A DNA stretch of 64,000 nucleotides, taken from the NCBI GenBank assembly GCA_009760885.1, contig CM019697.1, positions 29,008,710 to 29,072,709 on the forward strand. The letters run 5' to 3'. This document shows positions 1 through 12,190 of this stretch, in pieces. The translations under genes and the position numbers were made by a program. The DNA is from Achatina immaculata. Lineage: Eukaryota > Mollusca > Gastropoda > Stylommatophora > Achatinidae. The notes under the pieces were generated by a model, which was given only the letters and a program-made list of their open reading frames with translations, was not told the origin of the DNA and made no database searches. Position 1 is the first letter of the stretch. Every line of letters begins with the position of its first letter.

Positions 1-180
1 CCCTAACTTCTGCATCAAAGTTGTTGCAATATTTTCCAGTGGGTATGGAAATCTTGTCAATGGTGTTGTTTGGATATTCAATATATGCTCCTGCCCCTCC
101 ATTCTTTATGGCATTATGTGCAGATCCATCTGTATACACACATATCCAGGTGTCACATGGATATTTGTCATCTAGAACAC
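1..180 (-). pseudogene. LINE RNase H domain, 5' part, cut by window edge
   Basis: The minus strand reads WICVYTDGSAHN and then a GGAGAYIEYP-like strand. This is the first acidic motif (TDG) and second strand of an RNase H domain. It sits directly after the RT thumb of the same LINE. RNase H would remove the RNA template during reverse transcription. The remainder lies beyond position 1. Confidence 0.7.
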
Positions 181-846
181 TAAGGGTGGCTGTTGATCTT
201 ACAAGACTGCTTTGCATCTCACCATTCTGCACACCTTTCACTTCAGTCTGAATAGTTATTTGTGCATAATCTGTTTCTTTCCATGGTGTATGCTCTGGTA
301 CAGATGATAATGGAGTGACTACAGTTGGAAGGTCAGGTATCAGCTTACGCATACGCTTGGCCTGATGAATGAAGCTGCTTCTTTTAAGCCGACTTAGTGC
401 CAAGTTTTTGAATCTCTCTTTCAGGGGATGGCTTACAGAGCTAAGGAATTTTTCTCCCATGGTCATGACCTTTGTGTCTCTACGTTCCTTTAGCGCTTGA
501 ACACCAACTATTTTCTGCATTTCTACTATTGGTGTGGACCTCATGGCACCTGTGATAATCCGTAGTGACAGATTTTGAACCTTGTCTAGATTATGCAGCG
601 TAGTGTTTGATGCTGTGCACCAAGATGTTGAGCCATATTCTAAATGTGGTAGAATACTTTGCTGATATACATTCTTGAGGATTCTTTCACTAGCTCCCCA
701 TGTGGTTCCACTTAATTTTCTTAATATGGCTAGTTTTCTTCTGGCTTTTGCTTCTGCACTGTTGATGTGTTGCTTCCAAGTCAGTTTTGAGTCAAGAGTC
801 ACTCCTAAGTAAGTGGATTGGTTGTCCATCCTTAAGGGTATTTCAT

Positions 847-1605
847 TTACAAAGATCTTACCTGTTTTCTGTTTAGATGAGAGGGTGAACAGGGTGGTAC
901 TTGATTCTCTGTATTTATACTTACACACCATTTGTTTGTCCATGATGTTAAGATGTCTGCTGCTCTTTGGAGTCTCTGTGTAGCAACTGTTGCATATTCA
1001 TCTGTACACCACATGACCAGATCATCTGCATACAGTGCTGCTTTGATTCCATAGGGAAGTTCCTTGACCAGGTCATTAATGAATACAAGGAACAGTGTAG
1101 GCGAAAGGACTCCTCCTTGTGGTACACCGTGTCGCAGAAGTACTTTCTGGCTGTTGTGTCCATCCATTACTACTCTAGCTCTTCTATTGTGTAAATAGGA
1201 CTTTATCCAGTTGTACAGTCTTCCATTCACATCACAGTTTCTTAGTTTCCACAGCAGACCTTTTTTCCATACTTTATCAAAGGCTTTCTTTAGGTCTAGC
1301 CACGCTGCTAGTACAAGGTTTTTCTCTTGAAATGCATCCTCAGTCTCTTGAGAGAGTTAGGTCACTTGATCTTCTGTACTGTAGTACTGCCGAAATCCTG
1401 CTTGTTGTGGAACAAGAAGGTTTTCACTTTCTAGGTACCATTTTAGCCTCAGGTCAATGATGCGTTCCATCGTTTTGCATAGGCAGCTAGTGAGACTGAT
1501 TGGCCTGTAGCTGGAGGCTGTATCACTATTTTTCCCTGGCTTTAGCAGTGGTACCATGCTTGCTTCCTTCCAGATTTGAGGTAACTTACCTGTGCTCCAG
1601 CACAC
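847..1605 (-). pseudogene. LINE reverse transcriptase domain, frameshifted
   Basis: The minus strand encodes the RT fingers and palm in two pieces. The upstream piece (1605-1357) has SYRPISLTSCLCKTMERII and PQQAGFR. The downstream piece (1230-847) has HGVPQGGVLSPTLFLVFIND and the catalytic ALYADDLVMW. These are the conserved RT boxes of non-LTR elements. The frame breaks between about 1356 and 1231 and again near 880, after which the thumb continues in another frame. It belongs with the EN upstream and the RNase H downstream as one dead LINE. Confidence 0.85.
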
Positions 1606-2645
1606 AGTTTATGGACTCTGTTTTCTCTCTCCAACTTTCCCGTCTGGCTTGCAGCTTGGCTCTCTGAAATTTGGCCTTAGAATGTTGGTAATTATTGTAG
1701 TGTTCTTGGCATGGTCTATTTTCTGCTTGCTTTCGAGCTGCTTCCACGTCATCATGGAGTTTTCCCAGCTCACTAGACCAGTATGGTTTATAGTCCTTGC
1801 GAGCTCCTCTGGGAATGGTTTCATGAGCGGCCTGAAGGATACAAGCATTGAATTCCTTCACTATGCTGTTAATATCCTTACCTTCTAAGGACAGCTGTCC
1901 CACCAGGATACCTGTACGATGTCTGTACATTGTCCAGTTTGCTTTTTTATAGTTCCATCTGGGGAGAGGGCTACTGGTGTTAAGGAGTTCATTTTCTACT
2001 GTCAGGAAGACTGGTCGATGGTCGCTACCTCCAAGTTGTTTTCCAACTTCACGTGTAATGTTCCACTTCAGATCTGGAGAGTGGAATGCCAGATCTGGTG
2101 TTGATTTTGTATGCCAAGCCCTTGAGTAAAATGTTGGGGGATCCATTGGCTGGTTGATCAGGAGAAGTCCATTATCATCCTGCCAGCTCTCAACTTCCTC
2201 TCCTCTCTTGTCTATGTGGTCATAGCCCCAGCTCTGGGAATGGCTGTTAAAATCGCCACAGACCATCAGTCTCTCTTTGTGTGGGATTGTGTCTAAAGCA
2301 AGTGAGCGGTCATTAGGACAGTAATAGTTAAGGAGGTGGAAATCTGTATTACTACTTTTTAGATGGATCATCTGGTATTCGGCTCCTTCCATGTACACTC
2401 CCACCTGACATGCGCTGATGTTATTCTTAACAAGTGTGAGTACTCCTCCTTTTCTTCTGTCCTGTCGGTCTGATCTAAGACACTGGTAGCCTCTGATTTT
2501 AAAGGCGGCATCTTTGGTTAGGTGTCTCCTGTATGCAGCATATACTTACCTGCTCTTCAAAAAGTATGTTCTCTAGTTCCACCTTTGTGCTATAGCCATC
2601 TCTAACACTGCTGACACCCTCAGCATTCCACTGCATTATTTTAAG
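1586..2645 (-). pseudogene. LINE endonuclease domain (exonuclease-endonuclease-phosphatase fold), frameshifted
   Basis: The minus-strand translation opens with LKIMQWNAEG near 2642 and the catalytic-glutamate segment ending CCIQET near 2510. It continues after a frameshift with MVCGDFNSHSQSWG near 2275 and GGSDHRPVFLTV near 2010. These are the N-x-E, GDFN and SDH motifs of LINE APE-type endonucleases, which nick target DNA to prime reverse transcription. The segment down to 1586 is a basic linker towards the RT. The domain is recognisable end to end but cannot be made as one protein here. Confidence 0.8.
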
Positions 2646-2947
2646 TTCTTGCTTTTTGGCTGTTTTCTTCCGTTGTATTTTTTGGCCAGTAGCTCTACTC
2701 TCATGTCTCCTGACTCCACAAGACGAACTGAGAGGACTTCCAGTAGCATTGGGTGGACCCAAACAGATGGTTTGGAGACAGTTCCACAAAGACACTCTGA
2801 CTTTGAGATGAGGAATCTGATGAGTGCTTCAACGATATCCATTCCCCGCCACCTATAGTCTACTGGCTCTGTTTTGTTTACATCATTCTGATAGCCATTG
2901 TTGTAAAGACCCATAGGCTTGTCACGTCCTGGATTTATTGGTTTCAC

Positions 2948-3930
2948 ACCAGACTTCCCTCATCCCTGCCAGAGATCTCCATGTCCCCATCCGTCCACCA
3001 ACCTGACATTACATTTTACAAAAATAACTATTACAATTAGTGTTGATTGCTACAAGTTTCTGGGCTACAGAGGTAGGTCAGAGTTTTTAAGCAAACAGAT
3101 CTATGTTCCCTGTCTCACAAACACTATGTTAAGATAAGTGTGCTCTTAACACAGTCGTTCCCAGGGGAATATTTCATTTAACTTCATTCTGTAATTTTTT
3201 ATAAAATAGTGATGATAATGGTGGTGGAGTTTTCAGAGATATTGATAAGACTAAATCTGTTATTCAAGGCCATAAAAACTGAATACCCACTGAGCACATC
3301 ACGCTGATGTTCTAAAAATAGACCTATACCGTCTCCTGACATCATCATCACCTGCAGGACATATCACTACACGTGGAGACAAGCACAGTGAGAAAGAGAG
3401 CTGGAGTTGTGTCCCTGGTGGCCATGCTTTTCATTTGTTTTTATTAGACAAGCCAGGAAACACTCTAATGTTCTGCCTACAGTTTGGAAAGGAGGCTGAC
3501 CTGGTTCTCCATGCCCCTGCATGGATATCAAAAGCAATGAACATGGTAACAGACTAGCCAAGAATGAAGTCAAAGTGCCACAACTTCATTTCTCAACTAA
3601 CATGATATCTGTAGAACATTTAACCACAAACAGCTCCAAAGGGTAAACTGCACATTTGCCAAAACCTAACCCTAGAAACAACATCAGCAACTTTATCAGC
3701 AGAAATCAGAGCATGGTCTTTAGGCTGGAAGCATGCCACATCACTTTCAGTAAACAAAAGATAAATGCAGGCTATTGCTCTTACATCAGCAAACAAGCAT
3801 AAACTGTGCAACGTGACCTGGCTTGTGCTGGAAGATCTCAGAAGACTTGTACTTTCAACAGACCTATCTCTCACCAGTGCACTGTATTGAATTATTGAAC
3901 AAGTTTTTATGTTCTACTTACATCTTACAT
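2948..3930. other. No gene recognised
   Basis: This stretch separates a broken LINE from an RTE-B fragment. Short open frames occur but none resembles a known family, and no RNA gene or terminal repeat is visible. Confidence 0.4.
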
Positions 3931-4872
3931 CCCTCCCATGCCATTAAACTTCACATAGGGCTCGTATGGTAGTTCGCCAAGTTTTCCTGTTTTCGGTGAG
4001 TTTTTCAACCTCATCAAGGGATTTTATACCTACTAGATTGGTCTCTCTTAACAATGTCCTCTTAAGAATTTCGCGTGATCAACCACTTTTTCTTGGGCCT
4101 GTTTTGTTCCACTTGATAGCTTGTTTTGGGATTCTCTGTATCTTCTCATCATGTGACCAACAAATGTCCATCTCCATTTTCTGATCACCTTTGAGACAGA
4201 GGTTGTTGTTCTCTCATCTGCCTTATCTCTGCATTGTTCTTGAGTTCGTTCCATTTTATACTGAGTATTTTCCTTAGGCATTTGTTTTCAAAAGAGTCTA
4301 ATTTCTTGTCTATTTCTTTAGTTGTTTTCCAGCTTTCGCATACGTAAATGAAGGTGGATATTGCAATTGAAGAATCTTAACTTGGTTTTTGTGCTTATAA
4401 CTTTTGAATGCCATATGTTCTCAAGATTCCTGAAGGTCAGTGCTCCTTTTTGTGCAATTCTGATTCAACTTCCTTTCTGGTGTCATCATCCTGGTCTATG
4501 TAGCTGCTGAGGTATGCAAATTGGTTTACTTCTTCAACTACATATATTTTTCCTTCTTGATTAATGGGAAGTTTTCATTATTTTTGTTTTTTATTTGTTA
4601 ATTTCAAGTCCTGTTTTGCTAGCCAGTGAAGACAGGGTATCTGCTGCTTTTTTTTTTTTGCATCGAATTCACATTGTCACTTATAAGTGTTATGTCATGT
4701 GCAAAATCAAGATCTTCTAATTTGGTCCCATGTGCACAATCAGTGCCCGTTTTACCTGTGCAGCATTTTTTCATTATGAAGTTTATAGCAATTCCAAAAA
4801 GCAAGGGAGATAGTACGCATCCTTGTTTCACACCTGTTTCAATCTGTAACCATTTGCTTATTCCTTCTTCTA
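3931..4872 (-). mobile_element. RTE-type LINE family B, 5'-truncated 3' fragment
   Basis: The 3' end at 3931 matches the 3' end of the longer family-B copy at 15278 (shared CATAGGGCTCG and GTTCGCCAA blocks). Reading the minus strand from about 4845 gives RT box MKQGCVLSPLLFG, the box DLDFAHDITLIS, and the C-terminal tail down to about 3960. The RT active site reads FAHD instead of FADD, so a catalytic Asp is lost. Frameshifts separate the pieces. LINE insertions are commonly 5'-truncated like this one. Confidence 0.8.
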
Positions 4873-5854
4873 TGTTCTACTACCAGACACAAAAAGGCAC
4901 CTCATTAAAAAAAAAGAAAAAAATCTGCAAATATGTGTCTGATAAAATTTTTAATGAAAAAGTGATTTTTAATTTTTTAAAGAATTATAGGTAGAATTCA
5001 AGGATAAGTTTATTTTTAGTTAAAGAAGAAAAGTTCACGTGTAAACTTCTGAACAATTTTCAATTAACTTTTTTCATCAGTTTTCAAAAAACAAAAAAAG
5101 TTGTAATACTGTATTTCAGTTTTTTGATAAACATTTATTGTATTAACATTCATAATGAAATGCTCTTTTGTTGTAAGTTTTTTTAATGTTGTTCAATTAA
5201 AGAAGTTGCAAGGTAGAGAATAGTGAATGTGAGAAGAAATTACATTTCTTTGTTTGTTCATTTGTGAGCTGTATGGCTTAGCAAGGAATTGATCAGATAA
5301 TGCTCATTTATTTTGTGGTGTTTTTTTTTATCATGGCAGTATTTATATTACTGCATTTTAAAACTTTAAGAACATGGTCTTCTATTGTGGACGGTGTATT
5401 GTCACTAACTAGAACACTTAATGCTTGATTGTAAAATTGCAAAAGTCCAAAAGTATTTTTTTGTTGTTGTAATTTCTTATTTTTCTAGTGACTACGGTGA
5501 CTTGAGAAGAGAAAAAAATCTTTTGTGATTTATTTATTACATGAAATTGCTATTCATGATCTATCTGTCCTAGTCTTGTTTGTATTATGACTGTCTTGTA
5601 TATCATGCAAGTTCACATATACTCTTATTTTCTAATGTATGTGATTCCATGTTTCTTCCTGAACTGTTACTCTAAAGGTTTTGCCAGTCGCAAGGTGTCC
5701 AAGGCTTGAATCTTTAAGTGTTAACTGCATAGAAATATCTGCTAATCCTTATCCATTTGCCTATTTGAACTTTTATGCTCAGTTGGCAAAACAAGGGCTA
5801 TGAGAATGGATTATATTTAGTCTGCTTAATTGGCACAGTATACATACAAGATTG
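4873..5854. other. AT-rich spacer, no gene recognised
   Basis: The stretch is strongly AT-rich with homopolymer A and T runs. I see no conserved coding segment, RNA gene or clear repeat boundary. Confidence 0.4.
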
Positions 5855-7279
5855 TTGTGAAAGAATAGGACATCAGAAGTGTGGAAGAGATAGTGAAATG
5901 TTTAAAGAAATGAAAACATTGATGATATATGTCACACCTAAGCTAAATGACAGAGGAAATTCTAGAAAGATGGATGGAATATTGCTGAGGAATGTATGAT
6001 ACAACTGACTGTGAAAGCAGAAATCAACAATGTGAATTATTATTGGAGGAGAAAGAACTGTATTTTATGGGCAATAAAGAATCTGAAAAATGGCAAATCA
6101 CCAGGATGTGATGAGATAACAGCTGAACTTATTAAAGCAGGAGGAAAAGAACATGCAACAATCTATCATGCACTATTTAAAAAGATATGGCACTCAGGTA
6201 TTTGGCCAAAAGAATGGAAAAGAACTATATTCATACCACTACTAAAAAACTGTAACCTGAAATTATGCACAAACTACAGAACCATTGCCCTGATTAGTCA
6301 TGCTAGTAAAATACTATTAAAAATCGTAATGGTTAGATTTTGTAAGAAAATAGAAGAAGAAGTCAATATAGTGGAGGCTGGTTTAGATAAGGAAGAGAAA
6401 CAAGAGATCATATATTCAATATAAGATTAATAATAGAGAAATGCAGAAAATTTAATATGAATCTATATCTATCTTTTATAGACTATTCAAAGGTATTTGA
6501 TAACACCAGAAACTGTGAAATAATGGAAAAAATGGGATTTCCAACACATGTGATACAATTAATATCACTGATGTATCTAGACAAACAGTCACCAGTAAAA
6601 ATAAATGGTGAAATAACTACTTGTTTTGACATAAAACAAGGGGTCCATCAGGGGTGCATATTGTTGCCTTACTTATTTAATTTGTATACTGAACATATAA
6701 TGAGGAATGTTAGAGAAGATGTAGACAAATAATATTACGATGCCATAACAATTGGAGGTTATGAAATACCCAGAGATTAGATATGCTAATGACACAGTAT
6801 TACTGTCTACAACGCAAAAAGGAATGGAAAAATTAATTATGTCAGTCTGTAAGAATAGTGAAGAGCAAAAGCTCTATCTTAATGTGAAGAAAACTAAATT
6901 GATGACAACTGACAAAACAAATAAGGCAGCTGAAATATAAATCAGTGAGGAAAAATTGGAAGAGGTGGAGAGTTTGAGTATCTTGGATCATTACAATACT
7001 AGAAATACACTGAGGGAAATAAAAAGGACATCTATCGTTCTTCAAAAAATAAAACAACTAAAGCTGTGGAGAGGAACAGACAGAACCACAAAAATAAGAT
7101 TTTTAAGGGCATGCCTCTTTCCCACTGCAACATATGCATGTGAGACCTGGACACTTAACAGCTGAGAAACACATAAAGGCCTTTGAATGTAAATGCTACA
7201 GAAGAATTTTTCAACTATCATGGACACAGAAAAGAACAAATAAGAGGAACTCACTATATTGCTGAGAAATATAGACATA
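5855..7279 (+). mobile_element. RTE-type LINE family F, RT region, broken
   Basis: Plus-strand pieces in succession carry LKNGKSPGCDEITAELIKAG (fingers, 6090-6150), NYRTIALISHASKILLKI (6270-6330), LYLSFIDYSKVFDNTRN (6465-6510), IKQGVHQGCILLPYLFNLYT (6630-6690), the palm RYANDTVLLS (6775-6810) and a C-terminal YACETWTLN (7130-7160). The palm motif reads YAND rather than YADD. At least four frame breaks make it a pseudogene. A Tc1-like transposon begins directly downstream at 7280. Confidence 0.8.
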
Positions 7280-7599
7280 TACTCATGGAAAAAAGTAAGT
7301 CTGCAGTGGTGTCAAGCGCACCAATCACATTGTCATGAGTGAAATGAAATAAATTTGGCATGAAGCTTTGTCTGAGTGTTGTCCACTTCCCCATGCTGCA
7401 CAAAGTTGATCACACTATTCATGGGGAGTTAGCCACAGCTCCAGTGAAATCACGTGCAGTGATTCATGATTGGTTACTGACCACAGATAAAATGAGGGTA
7501 TGCGTGTAATTCTGTTCTCAGAGGTCTCTTCATGTAATCGTTGAAGAAAGGAGTAGTGGAATTCCAACATAAACATCTTTTTTCCATCATGCTAAGATT

Positions 7600-8530
7600 G
7601 AATGAACATCAGTGAGAAATAGCTATTGGGATGTTAATTGCTGGATCAACAGTAGCAGCAGTATCTCAACATTTTAATGTTCACAGAAGCACAATATCAC
7701 GCCTTCATAGTCGTTTTAACCAAAATGGTTTTGTTGCTGACCGCCATAGAAGCGGTAGACCATGAGTTACCATTCTTGCACAAGACCACTACATCTACCT
7801 CATACACCTTCGTAACAGGTTTATCCAGGCAACATGGACTGCCAGCAACATTCCAGGTTTAAGACGTGAATCAGGCAGGACAGTGCGGAACAGACTCTGA
7901 GAGATAAATCTCTTACCTCATAGGCCTGCAGTTAGATCAGTACTGAATGTTCGGCACAGACAAACCGGCTTGACCTGGGCCAGGCACCACATGGCATGGC
8001 CCTATCATCAGTGGAGACGGATCCTATTCACTGATGAGTGAGTCCAGATTCTGTTTGCAAGGCCATGACAGGCATGCTTTAGTGTACAAGCAAAGAGGAG
8101 AATGCTTTGCAAATAACTGTGTGCTAGAAGTGGAGAGGAGGCAGTGTAATGGTTGGGAGAGGAATTTCATATGCTGGCCGAACAAACCTAGTCTTCCTCA
8201 GTAGCAGCCTTACAGGTTTACGATATAGGCTGAAATTATTACACGCCACATAATGCCTTTTCTGGATGCTAATGGACAAGGCATGATACTGCAGCAGGAT
8301 AACACGCGTCCACATGTCACACATGTAGTCATGGACCACTTTCAACAGCATCAGATTACTGTCTTGCCATGGCCAGCAGTTCCACCAGACCTGTCACCTA
8401 TCAAGTACATTTGGAATGAACTGGACAGCATGTTGCGAATACGACACAGTCATCCTGGAAACCACTAAGAATTAGCCCAAGCATTGGAAGAAGAATGGAA
8501 TAACATGTCTCAACAATTGATAGTATCGTT
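7600..8530 (+). pseudogene. Tc1-like transposase, multiple stops
   Basis: The + strand shows a helix-turn-helix segment near 7660-7770 (VSQHFNVHRSTISRLHSRF, then RHRSGRP), typical of the Tc1 DNA-binding region. A run near 8285-8420 reads ILQQDNTRPHVTHVV and later PPDLSPIKYIWNELD, which is the second catalytic Asp and the final acidic region of the DDE domain. A degraded FTDE around 8025-8040 fits the first Asp. Stops at 7790, 7900 and 8040-8250 inactivate it. Confidence 0.75.
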
Positions 8531-8699
8531 GGTTCGATGAGAAGTCAGTGTCAAGCAGTGATAACTGCCCAAGGACACGCGATATCAGAACTCTGATTTT
8601 CTTTTCTTGGGGTTGTGAGCCACATTAAGTGAGTTTTTTCACTTTTCTGTGACATGTGACTGCTTGAAAGTTATCATTTTTATCTGCTATTGGATAATC

Positions 8700-9099
8700 T
8701 GCCTGTGAGACCAGGACACTTAACAAAACAGCTGAGAAACACATAATGGCTTTGAATGTTAATGCTACAGAAGAGTTATTCAAATATCATGGAAACAAAA
8801 ATACAACAAATATATCCATACTATAAGAACTTAATATTGAAGAAGGCTGGCTAGAAAAGAGGATGAAAGAGAGAAAACTTAAATATTTTGGACACATTAA
8901 ACGTCATGATAATCTAGAGAAGACCATCTTGGAAGGGTACATAATGGGAAAAAGAAAGAGAGGAAGACCAGGGCGAAGATGGTTGCAAGACAATGGATGC
9001 ATCAGCAGTAGGCCATCTTGCTCACAACCGAGAGGCCTACAGGAGTGCTGTTAGGGAGGCAAAGTTCCGCAAGGGACATGCAAATGAATGAATGAATTC
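8700..9099 (+). mobile_element. RTE-F LINE 3' tail nested in the Tc1-like element
   Basis: The sequence matches the ends of other RTE-F copies at 22508, 42450 and 51030. It encodes LKYFGHIKRHDNLEKTILEG and KRKRGRPGRRWLQD, the conserved C-terminal tail of this LINE type. It ends in a short AATG repeat tail. A 7-bp direct repeat GATAATC lies on both sides (8693-8699 and 9100-9106), marking the insertion into the older transposon. Confidence 0.8.
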
Positions 9100-9206
9100 G
9101 ATAATCAAACATAATGTGTGCCAAATTTTATTTCAGTCATCAACTGAGCACGTTCATGGTGCTTTTTAAACCAGTGCACAATTACTTTTTTCTGTGAGTA
9201 TATTTA

Positions 9207-9964
9207 GGTAAAATAAAAACCAAGCAACAGTTCTTTGCTTTTCAGCATACTAGACGTTATAGGTAAAGCTGTCACATGATTATATCTTGAAATCTTAAAT
9301 AACTGGTGATTGTAGCTGGCTAATTAATGCCAGTGACAAATAAGAATATCGAAACTCGGGTTAGTATATTTACAGAAAATCTTTTTTCTGTAAAATAGCC
9401 CATTTTGTATATGCAGTCTGAATATAGCAATGAGTGTTTCTGCCAAATCTCTACTGATAACAATAGATTTTTAAAACTTTTTTGAGGGAATAAAACAGGA
9501 CAAAAGTTCAGAGAAGGATATCAAAATATCAGAACATTTTTTAAAAAAAAAGATAGGATTAGCTTTATTCATTAATGAGCACACAGATGTAACATTTTAG
9601 CTTACACCTTGATTATACAAGAACATACAGGATGAAGAAAGGAAAAGAAATCTAAATTTACATGCATGATAGATAATCATTAAGAATGGAAAAAAAGGGG
9701 TCCTGTATAAAGCTATGTTTGAGAGTGTGTTTTGTGAAATTTTGTGAATGTTTAAATGGAGACAGCTTTATTCAGTAAAATGTGGGCTGTGATACCAATC
9801 TGACTCTTGGTAGTAGGGTGTGGGTGGGGCTGCAAGAGAGAGAAGGAAGGAGATATGATGGTTGTCAGGTTGAGATGAAGGTGGACAGAAAAGATTAATG
9901 TAGTTGGAGCAGAGGGTCTTTAATATTAAAAAATCTTTTAGTAGGTTTATTTAAATCCCACTTA
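9207..9964. other. No gene; contains a decayed Penelope 3'-tail-like segment
   Basis: No gene is seen. Positions 9561-9666 (GCTTTATT, then AACATACAGGATGAAGAA) align with the Penelope 3'-tail repeats at 58269 and 62834, in the same orientation, but have lost most of the CpG-containing middle. The rest is AT-rich and unassigned. Confidence 0.45.
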
Positions 9965-10200
9965 ATTATACATGTCTTGAAACTGAACAAACTGTGCTGG
10001 TTGGGCCATGTAGAAAGAATGGAAGAGAACAGACAAACAAAAATTATGTATGCTCTAGAGGTGAGAGAAACTGGACCAAGACAAAGATGGAAAGACAACA
10101 TAGAGAGGATATAAAAGAAATTGGTGTCACCGACTGGAGAGAGAAGATTAGGAACAGAGAAGAATGGAGGCAAACTTTTATCTTCAGCAATAAGCTTTAA
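9965..10200 (+). mobile_element. RTE-type LINE C-terminal fragment
   Basis: The + strand encodes LCWLGHVERMEENRQTKIMY, then GPRQRWKDNIERDIKEIGV and WREKIRNREEWR, ending at a stop near 10200. This is the common C-terminal tail of RTE-like LINE ORF2 (LxWxGHVxRM ... GRPRxxWxD ... DRxxWR). One frameshift near 10010 separates the first motif from the rest. No RT or EN remains upstream. A short TA microsatellite follows at 10226-10240. Confidence 0.75.
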
Positions 10201-11176
10201 ATGGCTTGAAAAGCTGAAGAATATTATATATATATATAGTTTTATATATTGACACCCAAAAAGTATAGAGAAGGATGATGTCAGTGCATTTGACTAGACA
10301 ACAAGGAATGGCCAGCAAACAACTCATCCAGGTGTATCATTGAAAGAGTGAGCCAGAAATTTGTTACGGCCAAACTTCTCTGTGGAGGTGACAAAGAATA
10401 ATTATTGAAGTTCTTTCTAAATTCGAAGCAAGAAATATTTAGTTGTCCATTGTAAAACAAAGAGAAAGTAAAATGTGTTGATCATGTTAACAGTGAGATT
10501 TCAAATTGAACAATACAAACTAGTCAGTGCAAATTTTGAATGACATTCTGAAAGAAGTAAACTGGGACAACATGGAAGAGTTTATATCTTGCGGTGTGGC
10601 ATTTATTAGAAATAGTATGAATTGCTGCTGAATAGTACAGACTATGTAACTTACAGTAGGCACTAAGAAAGCAGGAAAAGGTAAAGGTATGAGTTGTGAA
10701 CCATCATCATGGCACACGGTCAAACCATAATTGCTCTGCTACCTAGTCAGCAGTTGACCAGAAACTGCCGGCTAGTGTCACTATCAGCACAAACTCCATA
10801 GCTAACAGCATCATTCCTCCTCCTTCCTAGAAAGTTAACCCTGTAAAACAGAATGACTTGACATTTGAAAGCCAGAATGCCTATTTAAGAACAAGTTAGA
10901 TTAGCCAGCTGTGTGTTTTACTGAAAGAGTGTGAGCATAATTAGCTTTCTCTTTACTGCTCAAGTTAATTAATCCAAGAACTGGAATCACTTAGTTGTTA
11001 CTAAACTACATGCAAAGTAACAGCACAACACAGGTTCTCAACAAGTTCACACAATTATAGATAAGTTTGACCACATGACTAATAATAACCAGCCTGTCAT
11101 TCCATGATACAACACAAGAAATGAACATGTAGTCACAACAGTCTCCAGTTTATAGTTTTCAAAGAACCAAGAAAGT
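10201..11176. other. No gene recognised
   Basis: There is a TA microsatellite at 10226-10240. Otherwise this is unassigned AT-rich sequence up to the CAT-repeat tail of an RTE-A copy at 11177. Confidence 0.4.
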
Positions 11177-12043
11177 TTTAATCATCATCATCATCAGGTG
11201 GCATGCCAACTGCTGTTTGCTATTATTATGCTTCTCCAGAGTACTCGATCCTTCATTCAGGCCATTAGCTCAGTTGGTGATCTCCTCTCACACCATCCCA
11301 TCAGACTGTCCAGTATCATTGCTCTTGGTCTTCCCCTGGCTCTTCTTCCCTCTATTTTTCCTGTTGTTATAATATTTTCAATGGACCTTCTCATTGCATG
11401 TCCTATGAAAGTAAATGTCTCTCTCATATTTTTTGACAAGATTTTTTGTATCTCCAGCTCTTCTCAAACATTCTCCATTAGTTATTTTTGCTGTCCAGGG
11501 AATTCGTAACATTCTTCTAATAAACCACATTTCTGCTGCTTCCAATGACTTTTGTGCAGATCTGCACAATATTCCATGATTCACTTCCATATAATAAGAT
11601 AGGTTCAATACAGCATTTTAGGACTCGTTTTCTAACATTCATTGATAAGAATGTGTTGCATAATATGTTTCTCATTCTCTGAAATGCCTATTCTGTTCTG
11701 CATTTTCTATCTGAAGTTATTACTACTACAAGGTGTATGAATTTCTGCACCTGCTTTAGAATAGTTCCATTTAATTTTACACTGTCTATTGGTGGATTCT
11801 GTTTCTTAGATATAACCATAGTCTCTGTCTTTTTGATGTTCAAAGTAAGGCCTTTCTGTTCATTTTCTTTGGTGACTATTTATCCAAGAGATTTTACAGG
11901 TCTTGTTGGTTCTCAGCTATCAGTACTGTGTCATCAGCATATCGAAGGTTGTTAATATTGTAACCTCCTACTTTTATATCTGGTTCTGTAATGATTATCA
12001 CTGTACAGAGAAAAAAAAGGTTTAGAGATAGTACACACCCCCG

Positions 12044-12190
12044 TAAAGGCCCCCGGGTTCTCCCAGCCTCTAAAAATGGGTACCAGAGAAATCTGGGAAG
12101 GTAAAGCGGCCAGGTATGATACTGACCACATCACACTCAGCACACGGATAATACGGGCCTAACACCGTATTCTCCAATATGCCTTAATTG
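12044..12190 (+). mobile_element. tRNA-SINE body fragment
   Basis: The sequence shares AATGGGTAC, CAGGTATGATACTGACCA and CTAACACCGTAT blocks with the body of the SINE at 21567-21833, downstream of that element's tRNA-like head. The head with box A and box B is absent here. It lies inside the RTE-A copy. Confidence 0.6.

Larger units (their letters stand above)
1..2947 (-). mobile_element. Non-LTR retrotransposon with EN, RT and RNase H (I-group-like), broken, runs off left edge
   Basis: Reading the minus strand gives, in order, a short upstream region (about 2947-2645), an apurinic-type endonuclease, a reverse transcriptase with a YADD box, a thumb/linker, and an RNase H beginning VYTDGSAHN near position 150. 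This EN-RT-RNase H order is that of the I/Ingi/LOA/R1-related LINE groups. The RTE-type elements elsewhere in the window lack RNase H. The element continues past position 1. Several stops and frameshifts (near 880, 1350, 1600 and 2450) make it a pseudogene. The precise clade is not certain from reading alone. Confidence 0.85.
7280..9200 (+). mobile_element. Tc1-like DNA transposon with long TIRs, dead, containing a LINE tail
   Basis: The ends form an inverted repeat. The left end reads TACTCATGGAAAAAAGTAAG and the right end, reverse-complemented, TACTCACAGAAAAAAGTAAT. The imperfect match continues about 80 bp inward (GAAATAAA, TTTGGCA blocks). TA dinucleotides at 7278-7279 and 9201-9202 fit the TA duplication of the Tc1/mariner superfamily. 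The internal + strand encodes a broken Tc1-type transposase. An RTE-F 3' fragment is nested in its right half. Of the 1.92 kb, about 1.5 kb is original element. Confidence 0.75.

Noticed and set aside
11177..11196. CATCAT run as telomere-like or functional microsatellite
   Set aside because: The same trinucleotide run ends every RTE-A copy, so it is the LINE 3' tail.
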